From Pannonibacter phragmitetus_B (GTDB taxonomy: Bacteria > Pseudomonadota > Alphaproteobacteria > Rhizobiales > Stappiaceae): a stretch of 64,000 nucleotides of DNA. Location: the NCBI RefSeq assembly GCF_050510895.1, contig NZ_JBNINT010000001.1, positions 682,001 to 746,000 on the forward strand, given 5' to 3'. The notes below the pieces were generated by a model. It had not been told where the DNA came from. It searched no databases and worked only from the letters and a program-made list of their open reading frames with translations. Positions 8,610-18,399 of this stretch are shown here, one piece after another (the stretch's first letter is position 1; each line of letters opens with the position of its first letter). The translations under genes were made by a program, and so were the position numbers.

Positions 8610-9676
8610 TCAGGCTGCGATGAGGGCGATGCCGCGCTGGCGCAGGCGGATGGCCACATCCGTGCGGGCGGGCAGGGGGAGGGAGTTTCATGGTCTACCA
8701 CGAACAGCGTCCCGGCAACGGTTTCCACCTCATATTCGGCATGGTCGCCGAGGTAGGCGGAGGTGAGAATACGCCCGGCGAGGCTGCCCGGTGCGGCTTC
8801 TCCTGCAGCAAGGCTGACAGCACCAGGGCGGATGGCAAGCTGCGCGCTGCCGGTTCTGGCGCCTGTCGCGGCAAGCTGATGCTCCAGTGGACCAAGGCGG
8901 ACGCGGGCGCTAGTGCCATCGGTCTCGATCACTTCGCACGGCAGCACGTTGGCTTCGCCCATGAAGTCGGCGATGAAGCTGGAGGCCGGGGCTTCGTAGA
9001 GCTCACGCGGCGCACCAGACTGGGCAATGCGGCCATCCTTCATGACGATGATCGTGTCCGAGACAGCCAGCGCCTCGTCCTGATCATGCGTCACATAGAC
9101 GGCGGTGAAGCCAAGGCGCTGCTGCAATTCGCGGATCTCGGTGCGCACCCGGCGGCGCAGGCGGGCGTCGAGGTTGGAGAGGGGCTCGTCGAGAAGCAGA
9201 ACCTGTGGCTCCAGCACCAGCGCACGGGCAACAGCAACACGCTGCTGCTGGCCGCCGGAGAGTTCTGCCGGAAGCCGGTGGCCCATGCCGGCGAGGCCGA
9301 CCTGCTTCAGCCCTTCTTCGGCGCGCTCGCGGGCTTCCTTGCCCTTGAGGCCGGAGGATTCAAGGCCGTAGGCCACGTTCTCCAGCGCGCTCATGTGCGG
9401 GAAAAGGGCGTAGGACTGGAATACCATTGATACGTCGCGGGCGTGGGCGGGCAGCATGGTCACGTCCTTGCCGCCAATCAGGATGCGGCCCGATGTCGGG
9501 TGCTCCAGCCCCGCCAGCATGCGCAAGGTGGTGGTCTTGCCGCAGCCTGAGGGGCCGAGCAGGGTAACGAGGGTTCCTGGTTCGATTGTCAGCGACAGAT
9601 CGGGAACGGCGGTGAAAGTGCCGAAGTCCTTGCGCACATGCTCGAAGACCACGGAGCCGGGCTTGTGGGATGTCAT
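8610..9676 (-). CDS. ABC transporter ATPase (FbpC/AfuC type), frameshifted near the 3' end
   Basis: The protein has about 355 residues. Walker A GPSGCGKTT (residues ~40-48), signature LSGGQQQR and Walker B VLLLDEP are intact, followed by a C-terminal TOBE domain. It energises import through the permease encoded just upstream, with which it overlaps by 4 bases (ATGA). At 8675-8679 a C5 run (minus strand) appears one base short. Reading continues in the wrong frame straight into the phosphatase gene, giving a false 633-residue fusion. With one C restored, the expected ending ARTDVAIRLRQRGIALIAA and a TGA at 8612-8610 appear. I treat it as an undercall. Confidence 0.88.
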
Positions 9677-11903
9677 GCGGTTTTCTCCTGAGCGGACTTG
9701 AGTTCGGAAGATGCTGCGAGGCCGGAAACCCGGTTCTCGCGGCGCAGGCGCCGTTCGCCGACGAGGAACTGGAAGCCGGCGATGACCGTGATCATCACGG
9801 CGATGAGCATCGAGGAATAGGCAATGGCGACGCCATACTCGCCGTTTTCGACAAGGCCGACGATGTAGGATGTGGCCATGTTGTATTCCGCGCTGACGAG
9901 GAAGATCACCGCGCTGATGGAGGTGATGGCCCGCACGAAGGAATAGACCAGCGCTGCGGTGATGGCCGGGCGCAGCAGCGGCAGGATCACCTTGCGCAGG
10001 GTCCGGGCGCTGGTGGCCCGCAACGTGAGGGACGCCTCGTCAAGGCTCTTGTCCAGCTGGCTCATGGCTGCAATGCCGCCGCGCACGCCCACGGGCATGT
10101 TGCGGAAGACGAAGCAGGCAATGAGGATCAGCGCCGATCCGGTCATTTCCAGCGGCGGCAGGTTGAAGGCCATGATGTAGCTGATGCCGATGACCGTGCC
10201 GGGGATGGCGAAGCTCATCATCAGGGCGAACTCGAAGGCGTTCTGGCCCGCGAATTTCTGCCGGACGATGATATAGGCCGTCAGCAGGCCCACGGCCGCC
10301 GTCAGGGGAGCTGCCAGAAGGGCGATCTCCATGGTGGTCCAGAAGGAGTTCCACGCAACGCCGGTCCAGGCAAGGCTGCCGCCATCGAAGCTGACGGAGA
10401 AGGCCTTGATGTAGTGATCCAGTGTCAGCGTGTGGTCGAGGCCCCACGTCTTCACGAAGCCGCCGAAGAGGATCATGCCATAGATCAGCAGCGTGAAGGC
10501 CATCCACGGCAGCACGATGGCATGGACCACGCGGGAGACACCCTTGGGCAGAGGGATATGCGCGCCACTGTCCCCCTTGCCGGTAACGGTGGCGAAGTTC
10601 TTGCCCTTCAGCCAGAACCGCTGGGCGAGGAAAGCGGTGAGCGTGAAGGAAAGCAGGACCATGGCCAGCACGGCTGCGCGTGAGGGATCATTCTGCGAGC
10701 CGACGACAGCGAAGAAGATTTCGGTCGAGAGCACGCCGTGGCTGCCGCCAAGCACCAGCGGATTGCCGAAATCGGCCATGCTTTCGATGAATCCGATGAG
10801 GAAGGCATTGGCGAGCCCCGGCTTCATGAGGGGCAGGGACACGTGCCAGAAGGTGCGCCAGCGATCGGCTTTCAGGGTTTGCGATGCCTCTTCCAGCGAG
10901 GGGCTGACCCCTCGACCACGCCAATGAGCACGAGGAAGGCGATGGGCGTGAATGACAGCACCTGCGCGATCCAGATGCCGGTGAGGCCATAGAGCCAGCG
11001 GCCCGGCTCAATGCCGAAGAGGTCCGACAGGCCTTGCGTGACCACGCCGGAGCGGCCGAACAGCAGCACCAGCGCAAGGCCGATGACGAAGGGCGGCGTG
11101 ATGATCGGCAGAACGGTGATGAGGCGCAGGCCCTTCTTCAGTGGAAAGCGGGTGCGCGTGGCCATCAGGGCAAAGGCAAGGCCGAGCAGGGTGGAGCCAA
11201 GGCCGGTCATGATAGCGAGCCAGAAGGTGCGCCAGGCAACGCCGCAGCGGCCATCACCAGTCAGGCAGGAAAGGCTCCAGATGCCCGGGTCCACCAGATT
11301 GCGCAGAAAACCGTCCGGCTTGAACGAGCCGTCGAAATCCTGCACCGAACCGGCGAACATGCTGCCGATGGGATAGAAGACGAACACCGCGACCAGAAAC
11401 ACCAGCAGTGAAATGGCGCCGGCAATGAAGGCATCGCCTTTCATGGCGCCGAGCTCCGCGCAGCCAAAGGCAAACATCAGCACGAAGACGGTTGTTAGCG
11501 TAATGCCCCCCGCGCCCATGGCTGGCTGGCCCTCGGACAGCGCGCCAAAGAGTGTTTCGCTGAGGGTCCAGTTCCAGCCTGTGAAGCCGACGGCCAGCCC
11601 TTGCAGACACATGAAAAGAACACCGGCCGCACCTGCTGCCACCAGAAGGCGGCCACGGGCAGGCTGGGCACTCATCAGCCTTGCGCACCCTCCTGCGGCG
11701 AGCAAGGCAATGGCCAAGAAAAGCCAGGGGCGGCCGTTGGCGGCTGCCTGCAGAAGGCCCGGTTCCAGATCAGGGGTGGAGAGAAAGCTGGATATCCAGC
11801 CCAGGCCGAAGAAGCCACCTTCGACCCTGTACCACGGCACAAGAATGAGGGCGGCTACGCCGAGGGCCAGAAGCAAGTCCAGTCGCCGGTTGCTCGTCTG
11901 CAT
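9673..11903 (-). CDS. ABC transporter permease, two fused BPD domains (FbpB/AfuB type), frameshifted
   Basis: This is a double-length inner membrane permease of about 740 residues with roughly 12-14 helices. The two open segments, 11903 to about 10908 and 10908 to 9673, are the two halves of one FbpB-like protein. Each contains a BPD-transport EAA loop: one begins at EEASQTLKADRW around the break, the other is DEASLTLRATSARTL near residue 630. The break falls at 10908-10911, where a run of four C on the plus strand should be five; restoring a base gives a continuous protein. The gene lies downstream of the binding-protein gene and overlaps the ATPase start by 4 bases. Confidence 0.85.
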
Positions 11904-11941
11904 GGAAACTGCCTGTTGTTTAAGCGGGAAGGAATGCCGTA

Positions 11942-11975
11942 TGCAGCACCCGGGACGTAAAACCCGGGTGCTGCA
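11942..11975 (-). terminator. Intercistronic hairpin between binding protein and permease genes
   Basis: A 13-bp perfect stem (11942-11954 with 11963-11975) has an eight-base loop and lies 18 bases beyond the binding-protein stop. No strong T tract follows in the direction of transcription. Hairpins at this place commonly stabilise the binding-protein mRNA or attenuate readthrough into the permease gene. Confidence 0.7.
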
Positions 11976-11992
11976 GGCTTAAAGGCCGGATG

Positions 11993-13024
11993 TCACTGCG
12001 CGATGGCGCCGACTTCCTGGTCCCAGCGCTCCAGCAGGGCCTTGCGGGTTTCGCTGCTGCCGAACTTGCCGAAGTCGTAGTCGATCAGCTTGATCTGCTC
12101 GAAGCGGGGAGCTTCCTCGGGGATCTCGGCGCTCTTGTTGGACGGCAGCTGGAAGGACTTTGCGTCCTTCATGCGCGACTGGACTTCCGGCTTCAGGGCC
12201 CAGTCGTACCAGATCTTCGCGTTCTCCATGTTCTTCGCGCCCTTGACGATGGACATGGAGCCGATCTCGTAACCGGTGCCTTCGCAGGGGGCGACGACCT
12301 TGACGGGGAAACCTTCCGCGACCATCGACACGGCGTCATGCATGAAGACGATGCCGAGGCCTGTTTCGCCGCGTGCAGCCGCCTTCACCGGGGCCGACCC
12401 GGATTTGGTGTATTGGGAGATGTTGGCATTGAGGCTCTTCAGGTAGTCGAAAGCCCGGTCCTCGCCCATGATCTGCACCAGCGTCGCCAGCGCGGTATAG
12501 GCTGTGCCGGAGGAGTTCGGGTTGGCCATCTGGATCTCGCCCTTCAGCTCGGGAGCAAGCAGCGACGACCAGCAGGTGGGTTCGGCAAGGCCCTTCTTGG
12601 CGAAGATCTCGGTGTTGTAGCCCCAGCCAAGCGCACCGGCATAAACGCCCACCGTGCGGTAGCCGGAGCTTTGCGCCTGGTTTTGCGCCCAGGTGTGAAG
12701 CTGATCCAGCATTGGCGACTTGTATTCCTCCGTAAGCCCGTCAGCGGCGGCCTGAAGATGCGGGTCGCCGGTGCCTGCCCACCAGATGTCCGTCTTGGGA
12801 TTGCGGGCTTCTGCGCGGATCTTGGCATAGGTCTCGCCCGACGAGAGGCGCACCATATTGACCTTGATGTCGTGGTCCTTTTCGAAATCGCCCTTCATCT
12901 GCTCGCAGATCACCACGTCGGCGGAGCAGATGAGGTTGAGGTCGCCAGCGGCCTGCGCGGCGCCAGTGCCAAGGGCGGTGCCGGCGGCAAGGGCAAGCAG
13001 CGTGAATGCGGATGCAGTCTTCAT
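11993..13024 (-). CDS. ABC substrate-binding protein, AfuA/FbpA-like (SBP1)
   Basis: This 343-residue periplasmic protein starts at 13024 with a clear signal peptide (cleavage near GAAQAAG). The mature part begins LNLICSADVVICEQMK and carries DIWWAGTGDPHLQAAA, a pattern shared with the AfuA group, some of which bind hexose and heptose phosphates rather than iron. It belongs to the extracellular solute-binding family 1 fold. It is intact, unlike its tandem paralogue upstream (SBP2), to which it is clearly similar along the whole length. Open frame upstream of 13024 is not coding; the leader and a GGAG-type site decide the start. Ligand assignment to sugar phosphates is inference from the family and the adjacent phosphatase. 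Confidence 0.9.
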   Translation of the reverse strand: MKTASAFTLLALAAGTALGTGAAQAAGDLNLICSADVVICEQMKGDFEKDHDIKVNMVRLSSGETYAKIRAEARNPKTDIWWAGTGDPHLQAAADGLTEEYKSPMLDQLHTWAQNQAQSSGYRTVGVYAGALGWGYNTEIFAKKGLAEPTCWSSLLAPELKGEIQMANPNSSGTAYTALATLVQIMGEDRAFDYLKSLNANISQYTKSGSAPVKAAARGETGLGIVFMHDAVSMVAEGFPVKVVAPCEGTGYEIGSMSIVKGAKNMENAKIWYDWALKPEVQSRMKDAKSFQLPSNKSAEIPEEAPRFEQIKLIDYDFGKFGSSETRKALLERWDQEVGAIAQ

Positions 13025-13074
13025 GGGTCGTTCTCCTCCGTTATGGTCCGCCGTGATGAGGCGGTTGTGATGGT

Positions 13075-13112
13075 GCGGGCGGCGCAGGACATGGCTGTCC
13101 TGTGCGGCCCGC
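13075..13112 (-). terminator. Intercistronic hairpin between the two binding-protein genes
   Basis: A stem of about 17 bp with two mismatches (13075-13091 with 13096-13112) closes a four-base loop. It lies between the stop of SBP2 and the start of SBP1. It may partly terminate or protect transcripts so that the two binding proteins are expressed unequally. There is no T tract. Confidence 0.55.
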
Positions 13113-13187
13113 CTGTTGGCGGCCCGCCAGTCAGTTGTCAGATCCTTGAGACTGGCCGGTGCGGGACCGGTTTTGTGCGACGAAGGC

Positions 13188-14220
13188 CTACTGTGTTGGC
13201 GGCACTTCGCGCGCGAAGCGTTTGAGCAGGCGGCTTCGCTCTGCCGGTGAACCGAAGGTGGCAAAGTCGTAATCGACCATACGCATGAGCGAGATATCCG
13301 GCGCGGCTGCCGGGAGAGCGGCCTTTGCGTTTGCGGGGATCTGGTTCTGGCCCGCCTGTGCGCCGGTCGCCTGCCCCTCGGGGCTGAGGGTGAAATCGGC
13401 GAAGGCGCGGGCCAGCTCAGGATTGCGGGAGCCCTTGATGAGGCTGACAGCGCCGATCTCGTAGCCCGTGCCTTCGCAGGGAACCACGATGACCAGCGGG
13501 GAGCCCGCCAGCTTCTGGGTGACGGCATCATGGATGAAGGAGATGCCGATCAGCGTATCCCCCGCGCAGCGGCCTTGACAGGTGCCGCGCCGGATTTCGT
13601 GTAGCTGGAGACATTGGCGCCAAGCCGGGCGAGATAGGCAAAGGCCTCGTCCTCGCCGAAAAGCTGCACCAGCGTTGCCAGCGCGGTATAGGCAGTGCCG
13701 GAGGTTTCCGGATTGCCTGCCAGGATGTCCCCCGGTAGGCCGGGTCGGTCAGATCATTCCAGCAGGAAGGGGCAGGCAGGCGGCGCTGCGCCAGAAGATC
13801 CTTGTTGTAGGCAAAGCCAAGAGCGCCCGCATAAACGCCCGAACTGAGATTGCCCGACATGGCATGAAAATTCTGCGCCCACGGCAGCAGGTCTTTTTCA
13901 TGGGGAGAGGTATAGGCCTCCAGCAGGTCTTCGGCGGCGGCTTGAAGATGAGTGTCGCCCGTACCGCCCCACCACACATCGACAGTGGGCGCCGCGCGGT
14001 CCTTGCGGATGGCATCAAGGATTTCGCCCGTGCTGAGCCGGGTCATGCTGATCTCAAGGCCGGAGTGGCGCTCGAACGCCGCTTCCATGGCGGTGCACCA
14101 GTCCTCATCCACACCGCACAGCACGTTGAGCGTGCCGGGCGCAGGGCCGGTCTCTTCTGCCAATGCGGTGCCGCACAGCCATAGGCCGAGCGCAGCCGCC
14201 AGAGCGGTTGCTGCCTTCAC
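13188..14220 (-). CDS. Second AfuA/FbpA-like substrate-binding protein (SBP2), two frameshifts
   Basis: This is a tandem paralogue of SBP1, about 344 residues once two breaks are repaired. A GTG start at 14220 follows a GGGGAGGAAC ribosome site and opens a signal peptide (AATALAAALGLWLCGTALA). Shared motifs include VWWGGTGDTHLQAAA and PCEGTGYEIGAVS. The frame is lost at 13729-13733 and again at 13559-13563. Both are five-C runs on the plus strand that should be six, and similarity to SBP1 continues seamlessly after each. It is next to, and divergent from, a two-component system, so it may be a periplasmic sensor partner as well as, or instead of, a transport component. That last point is speculation. 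Confidence 0.8.
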
Positions 14221-14302
14221 CTTGTTCCTCCCCGCCAGACATCCTCCATGTCCGGACAGGAGAAGCATGCGCAGGAAACCAGGGGCGTGCAATCGAAGAA
14301 TG

Positions 14303-14349
14303 GTTTCAGTTGTTGCAGTGTCCCGGTAAAGTTGTTTCAGTTGCTGCAA
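14303..14349. promoter_or_regulatory. Direct repeats, probable response-regulator boxes
   Basis: GTTTCAGTTGTTGCAG at 14303-14318 is repeated as GTTTCAGTTGCTGCAA at 14334-14349 (14 of 16 identical), 31 bases apart, which is close to three helical turns. They lie in the gap between SBP2 and the OmpR-type regulator. OmpR/PhoB proteins bind tandem direct repeats, so these are good candidate sites for the neighbouring regulator. Confidence 0.6.
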
Positions 14350-14436
14350 AGATTACAAATATTACAAATCACCACTTCAACAGATGCTTTGAATACCGGA
14401 CTGCAGCTCCTATAGTGCAGGCGGGAGGACTGCAAA

Positions 14437-15216
14437 TTGCTGGCACAGAAGGTGAGGATTCTGGTCGTCGAAGACGATCCGGACATGGCCGAGCTGATCT
14501 GCGATCTGCTCGAAGCGGAAGGTTGGGAGCCCGCTCATGCGGCTTCTGCCGAGGAGGCGGCGGAGGTGCTGGGGCGGGGGCCGGTGCATGTGGTGCTTGT
14601 GGATCACAATCTGCCTGGCACCTCGGGCCGGGCCTTTGCGCAACGGCTCAGGGCCGGCACTGCGGATCTCGGCATCATCATGGTGACAGCGGCGGGCAGT
14701 GCGGCGGAGCGGGTTCTGGGGCTTGAAACGGCGGCTGACGACTATGTGGTGAAGCCGTTCGAGCCCATTGAACTGACAGCCCGCATCAAGGCATTGCTGC
14801 GGCGCATGAACCCTTCCCAGCGCAGCGGGGAGGCTGCGGAGCGCCCGGGTGGAAGCAACAGGGAAACGGGCAGGGCATCCTCCATGGATGGCTCGGCCCT
14901 CATTCTGGGCGACTGGTCCATTGACCTGCAAAACCGCCGTGCCGTCTGCCGCAGCGATCCGGGCCGGACGCTGACGGCGGCGGAGTTCGCCCTGCTGGAA
15001 ATTCTGGCTTCGACCCCAGGGGCGCCCGTCAGCCGCGCCCGTATACTGGATCAACTTGGTGCAGAAACGGACCGGCATATCGACCGGAACGTGGATGTGC
15101 TGGTGCTGCGCCTTCGGCGCAAGATCGAGCCCAATCCCGACCTGCCGCGCCATGTGCTGACCCGGCGCGGCAAGGGGTACATCCTGCAACTTGGCGCGGG
15201 CGGGCCACACACGTGA
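14437..15216 (+). CDS. OmpR/PhoB-family response regulator
   Basis: This 259-residue protein has a receiver domain (residues ~6-118) with the acidic pair in VVEDD, phosphoacceptor Asp56 in VLVDHNLPG and Lys106 in VVKPFEP. A glycine/arginine-rich linker leads to a C-terminal winged helix (about 160-255) ending RRGKGYILQ. The start is a TTG at 14437, chosen because a GGGAGGA site lies 8 bases upstream and the conserved domain starts right after. Its stop overlaps the kinase start by 4 bases. Probable targets are the SBP2-SBP1-permease-ATPase-phosphatase operon and itself. Confidence 0.9.
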   Translation: MLAQKVRILVVEDDPDMAELICDLLEAEGWEPAHAASAEEAAEVLGRGPVHVVLVDHNLPGTSGRAFAQRLRAGTADLGIIMVTAAGSAAERVLGLETAADDYVVKPFEPIELTARIKALLRRMNPSQRSGEAAERPGGSNRETGRASSMDGSALILGDWSIDLQNRRAVCRSDPGRTLTAAEFALLEILASTPGAPVSRARILDQLGAETDRHIDRNVDVLVLRLRRKIEPNPDLPRHVLTRRGKGYILQLGAGGPHT

Positions 15217-17327
15217 TTGCCCGCGTTCTGAGCCGTCCATACCTCTCTTCCATCGCCTTCCGGCTGCCCTTTGCCATCGTCTTTATCTGCGCACTGGTCT
15301 TCGGCCTGTCGGGTGTTGCGATTTTCGGGCTGGTGCGGGCACGTGATGAAATGGCGGCCTACCGGCTGGATGCCTATACGAGCCTTGCCAAGGCGTCGCT
15401 GGTGTCGCGGCAGGTGTCGGATCTTGTCTCCAGCGCACCTCTCCTGATGAATGCCACGTCGCCCTACCGGGTTTCCAGCAAGAGCCGGGCGCTGGTGGAG
15501 CAGGTGGATACACTGCTGGCTGCCATGGCCAGCCAGCCGTCCGGTGGTCCGGTGACAGGGCCGGAAGAGCAGCGGATCGTGGATTTGCTGCAAGCCATCC
15601 GCGAGCAGACGCTGGTTCTGGCGGCCAATGCTGATGCGGCGCAACAGCACAAGGAAAGGGCCGCCGCTGCGCTGGGCGAAATTGCCGTAGCCGGTGACGT
15701 GGCCAATGCGGGGGTGCGGCGGCGGCTCAATGCCATCGTTCAATTGGCGGCAGGGTCTGACAGCTTGTTCCAGCTTGGCGAACTGAAGCGCCGTTATGTG
15801 CAGGAGACGGCTGGCTCTGCCGAAGTGCCCGGCCCGCCGCCTGTTTCGCCTGCGCTTCTGGCGCCCTATGACCTCGTGTTTGAGGCGCAGACGCGGTATC
15901 TCCTCGAGATGTATGCGATCCGCTCGTCAGTTTCCCGGCTGCATGCGGTGGCGCGGGAGCTGTCGCTGGCATCCGAAACCCAGTCGGACGCGGTGACACG
16001 AAGTCTCAACGAGAACATTCTGGCGGCTTCCGGGGCGCTGACGCGGCTGCTTGTCATGGTGGCGCTGGCGGCCGTGCTGGTGCTGGGGCTTGCCATCCTG
16101 TCCATCCGTTCCGCCATGCGGGTGTCACGCGGGATCGTGGACTTGTCGCAGGGCATGCAGGCGCTGGCCAAGGGGCAGAAGGATGTGGGGCCTCCCTCCT
16201 ATGCAGGCGGGGAAAGCGAGCTGTTGCAGCTTCTCGATGCCTTCCGCGCCTTCCGCGACAGCGTGGAACGGGTGACGCGGCTGCGCAAGACCGCGGAAGC
16301 GGCGGCGCGCACAATCCGCTCCACCTTCCGCAGCATGAATGAAGGGATCGCCCTGTTTGATCCGCAAGGTCTGCCCATCACCATGAACCGCCGCGTGATC
16401 GAACTGCTGGGCCACAAGGGCGCCGCGCGCAAACTGGCGGCGCGGCGCTTCGTCGGACCGGTTGCGGGCCTTGATCCGCGCCTTCTGCCGGGCGATGGCG
16501 AGCCGGGGCTGCTGGCGGGGCCTGTTTCCTTGCGCCACCGGGGAGGTGCAGGCCGTGTGACGGAAATCTCCCTCTCCCGGCAGGCCGATGGCGGCATTGT
16601 GCTGCTGGCACGGGATGTGACGCAGACGGACAGGCAGGAGGCGGAAGCGGCACGGGCGCAGCGTCTCGACGGCATCATGCGCATGACCCATCAGGTCAGC
16701 CATGAGGTGGGCAACATGATCGGCATCATCACCGGCAGCCTTGGCCTGCTGGAGCGTGATGACGGGTTCACCGAGCGCCAGCGCCGCCATCTCGCCCGCA
16801 TCCGTAAAGCGGCTGACCGGGGGCGGGCGCTCGCCTCCAGCATGCTGTCGGTCGGAAGTCAGCAGCCAATTACCCCGGCGAGTGTTGATGTCGGGGCGCT
16901 GCTGCGCAGCATGGCTGATGTGCTGGAAATCGCGGTTGGTGAGAGCTGCAAGGTGGAGATCCGTTGCGACGAGCCCTTGCCAAGGATTGAGACCGATGCC
17001 GCCCTCTTCGAGCAGTCGGTGCTGAACCTCTGCCTCAACGCGGCTGCGGCCATGCCGCAAGGCGGAAGCATTGTTCTGGCCTGCCGGGAAGAGGCAGGCA
17101 TGCTGGTGCTAGAGGTGAAGGACAGCGGCACGGGCATGACGCCCGATGTGGCTGACAAGGCCTTCGAGCCCTATTTCACCACACGCCCCGGCAGCGGCGG
17201 TGCCGGGCTGGGCCTTGCGCTCGTCTACGGCTTCATGCGCCAGTCGGGCGGCGACGCCCGCATTCTCTCCGCGCCCGGTGAGGGAACGGTGGTGACGCTG
17301 GTGTTCCCTGTGCCTGCCGGGCTCTGA
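15213..17327 (+). CDS. Membrane sensor histidine kinase
   Basis: This 704-residue protein starts with GTG at 15213. One N-terminal helix (about 15-35) and a second near 280-300 flank a periplasmic domain of about 240 residues that is rich in helix-forming residues. A HAMP-like segment and a coiled linker follow, then a PAS-like region (about 370-480). The phosphoacceptor is His497 in SHEVGN, preceded by THQV. N, G1 and G2 boxes are visible as NLCLNAAAAM, DSGTGM and GLGLALVYGF. It pairs with the response regulator encoded immediately upstream. The adjacent divergent binding protein suggests sensing of the transported compound, perhaps through SBP2; that is inference. It resembles TorS-like kinases in layout but has no receiver domain. 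Confidence 0.88.
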   Translation: MIARVLSRPYLSSIAFRLPFAIVFICALVFGLSGVAIFGLVRARDEMAAYRLDAYTSLAKASLVSRQVSDLVSSAPLLMNATSPYRVSSKSRALVEQVDTLLAAMASQPSGGPVTGPEEQRIVDLLQAIREQTLVLAANADAAQQHKERAAAALGEIAVAGDVANAGVRRRLNAIVQLAAGSDSLFQLGELKRRYVQETAGSAEVPGPPPVSPALLAPYDLVFEAQTRYLLEMYAIRSSVSRLHAVARELSLASETQSDAVTRSLNENILAASGALTRLLVMVALAAVLVLGLAILSIRSAMRVSRGIVDLSQGMQALAKGQKDVGPPSYAGGESELLQLLDAFRAFRDSVERVTRLRKTAEAAARTIRSTFRSMNEGIALFDPQGLPITMNRRVIELLGHKGAARKLAARRFVGPVAGLDPRLLPGDGEPGLLAGPVSLRHRGGAGRVTEISLSRQADGGIVLLARDVTQTDRQEAEAARAQRLDGIMRMTHQVSHEVGNMIGIITGSLGLLERDDGFTERQRRHLARIRKAADRGRALASSMLSVGSQQPITPASVDVGALLRSMADVLEIAVGESCKVEIRCDEPLPRIETDAALFEQSVLNLCLNAAAAMPQGGSIVLACREEAGMLVLEVKDSGTGMTPDVADKAFEPYFTTRPGSGGAGLGLALVYGFMRQSGGDARILSAPGEGTVVTLVFPVPAGL

Positions 17328-17330
17328 CGC

Positions 17331-18273
17331 TCATGGACGCCCCACTGTCCGGCTGACGGATTGGGCGATGACCTCCCGGATCTGGCGGTGGAGGGGGACT
17401 TGTGCACTCTCTCGGTCCAGACCATCAGCACGTCGAAGGGGCTGGAACCGGGCAGGGAGTGATGTGCAGCTCGTCCGAGAAATACTGCGCCAGAAGGCCG
17501 GGCATGGTGGCCACATAGCCTGTGGTGCGGATAAGGCGGGGCAGGCCGGCAGGGCTTGGCACCTCAAGACTGGGCTTCAGCCTGTGACCCATGGCCTCCA
17601 GAGCCCTCAGATAGCCGGACTTCCAAAGACCGCCATAGGTGGCTGCGACATGGTCCAGCGCCAGATAGTCCTCCAGCGTCAGCGCCTTGCCCGCCAGCGG
17701 GTGCTCCTTGTCCATGGCGCAGACATAATGTTCGTCGAACAGTTTGCGGCTGTAGAAGGCAGCATCGTTGCGGCGGAAGGGGCCAAGCAGCAGGTCTGCG
17801 TGTGAGCGCACGAGCTGGTCCGGACCAATGTCGGCGGAGGGGATGATCTCGATGCTGAAACCGGGGGCGGCCTTGCGCAGGTCCCGCACGATCTCGGGAA
17901 TGATGATCATCCGCTCATAGTAGTTGCAGGCGATGACATAGCGCCCTTCGATGCGGGCAAGATCCAGTGGGTCCGGCTCGGCAAGGCGCAGGAAGTCATC
18001 CAGCATGGTGCGGGTGCTGGTGAGGATCTGCTCGCAGCGTGCGGTCGGCATCTGCTGTCCTTCGACCCTCAGAAACAGCGGATCGGCAAAGACCTTGCGC
18101 AGCTTGTCGATCGTGTAGCTGACGGCGGACTGGTTCAGCCCCAGCACTTCCGCCGCCCGGCTGAAGGAGCCTTGCGCATGCACCACATGCAGGGTGTTGA
18201 GCGCGGCAAAATCCACCCCCAGCGGCCCCGCCCGGCCTGTGCCCGGTTTGTTATCCGGCTTCTCCTCCTGCAT
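17331..18273 (-). CDS. LysR-family regulator of the P450 locus, two 3' frameshifts
   Basis: This is an about 315-residue LysR protein with an N-terminal winged helix (motif GSFSRAAEVLGLNQSAVSY) and a periplasmic-binding-like effector domain. The ATG at 18273 is favoured over 18300 because a GGGAG site lies 8 bases ahead of it. The C-terminus is broken at 17438-17441 and 17393-17397, both G runs one base short on the plus strand. Restoring them gives an ending QIREVIAQSVSRTVGRP at 17331. It is divergent from the P450 gene, the classical arrangement for a LysR activator, and converges with the kinase gene only 3 bases away. Confidence 0.85.
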
Positions 18274-18301
18274 GGCGCGCTCTCCCAATCGCTCCATCAA
18301 A

Positions 18302-18327
18302 TTTCCCGATTTCAGGTATCAGGGAAA
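18302..18327. promoter_or_regulatory. Candidate LysR operator upstream of the P450 gene
   Basis: An inverted repeat, TTTCCC at 18302-18307 and GGGAAA at 18322-18327, with partial inner symmetry (GAT, ATC), lies between the divergent LysR and P450 genes. Its size and place suit a LysR recognition site. No sharp -35/-10 pair could be assigned. Confidence 0.5.
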
Positions 18328-18399
18328 CCGCATTGCCGCGTCAAGGCGCATGCGCTTTCGTGGGAGCACGGATTGCAGATCAAGGGAGGAGGACTGCAC

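Noticed and set aside
7775..9676. Apparent 633-residue fusion of an ABC ATPase and an inositol-monophosphatase-like enzyme
   Set aside because: One missing C in a run at 8675-8679 joins the frames. Restoring it gives the normal ATPase ending and a separate phosphatase start at 8578.
13188..14220. SBP2 as a degenerating duplicate
   Set aside because: Both breaks are homopolymer undercall type and the remaining sequence is well conserved. Decay would leave other lesions.
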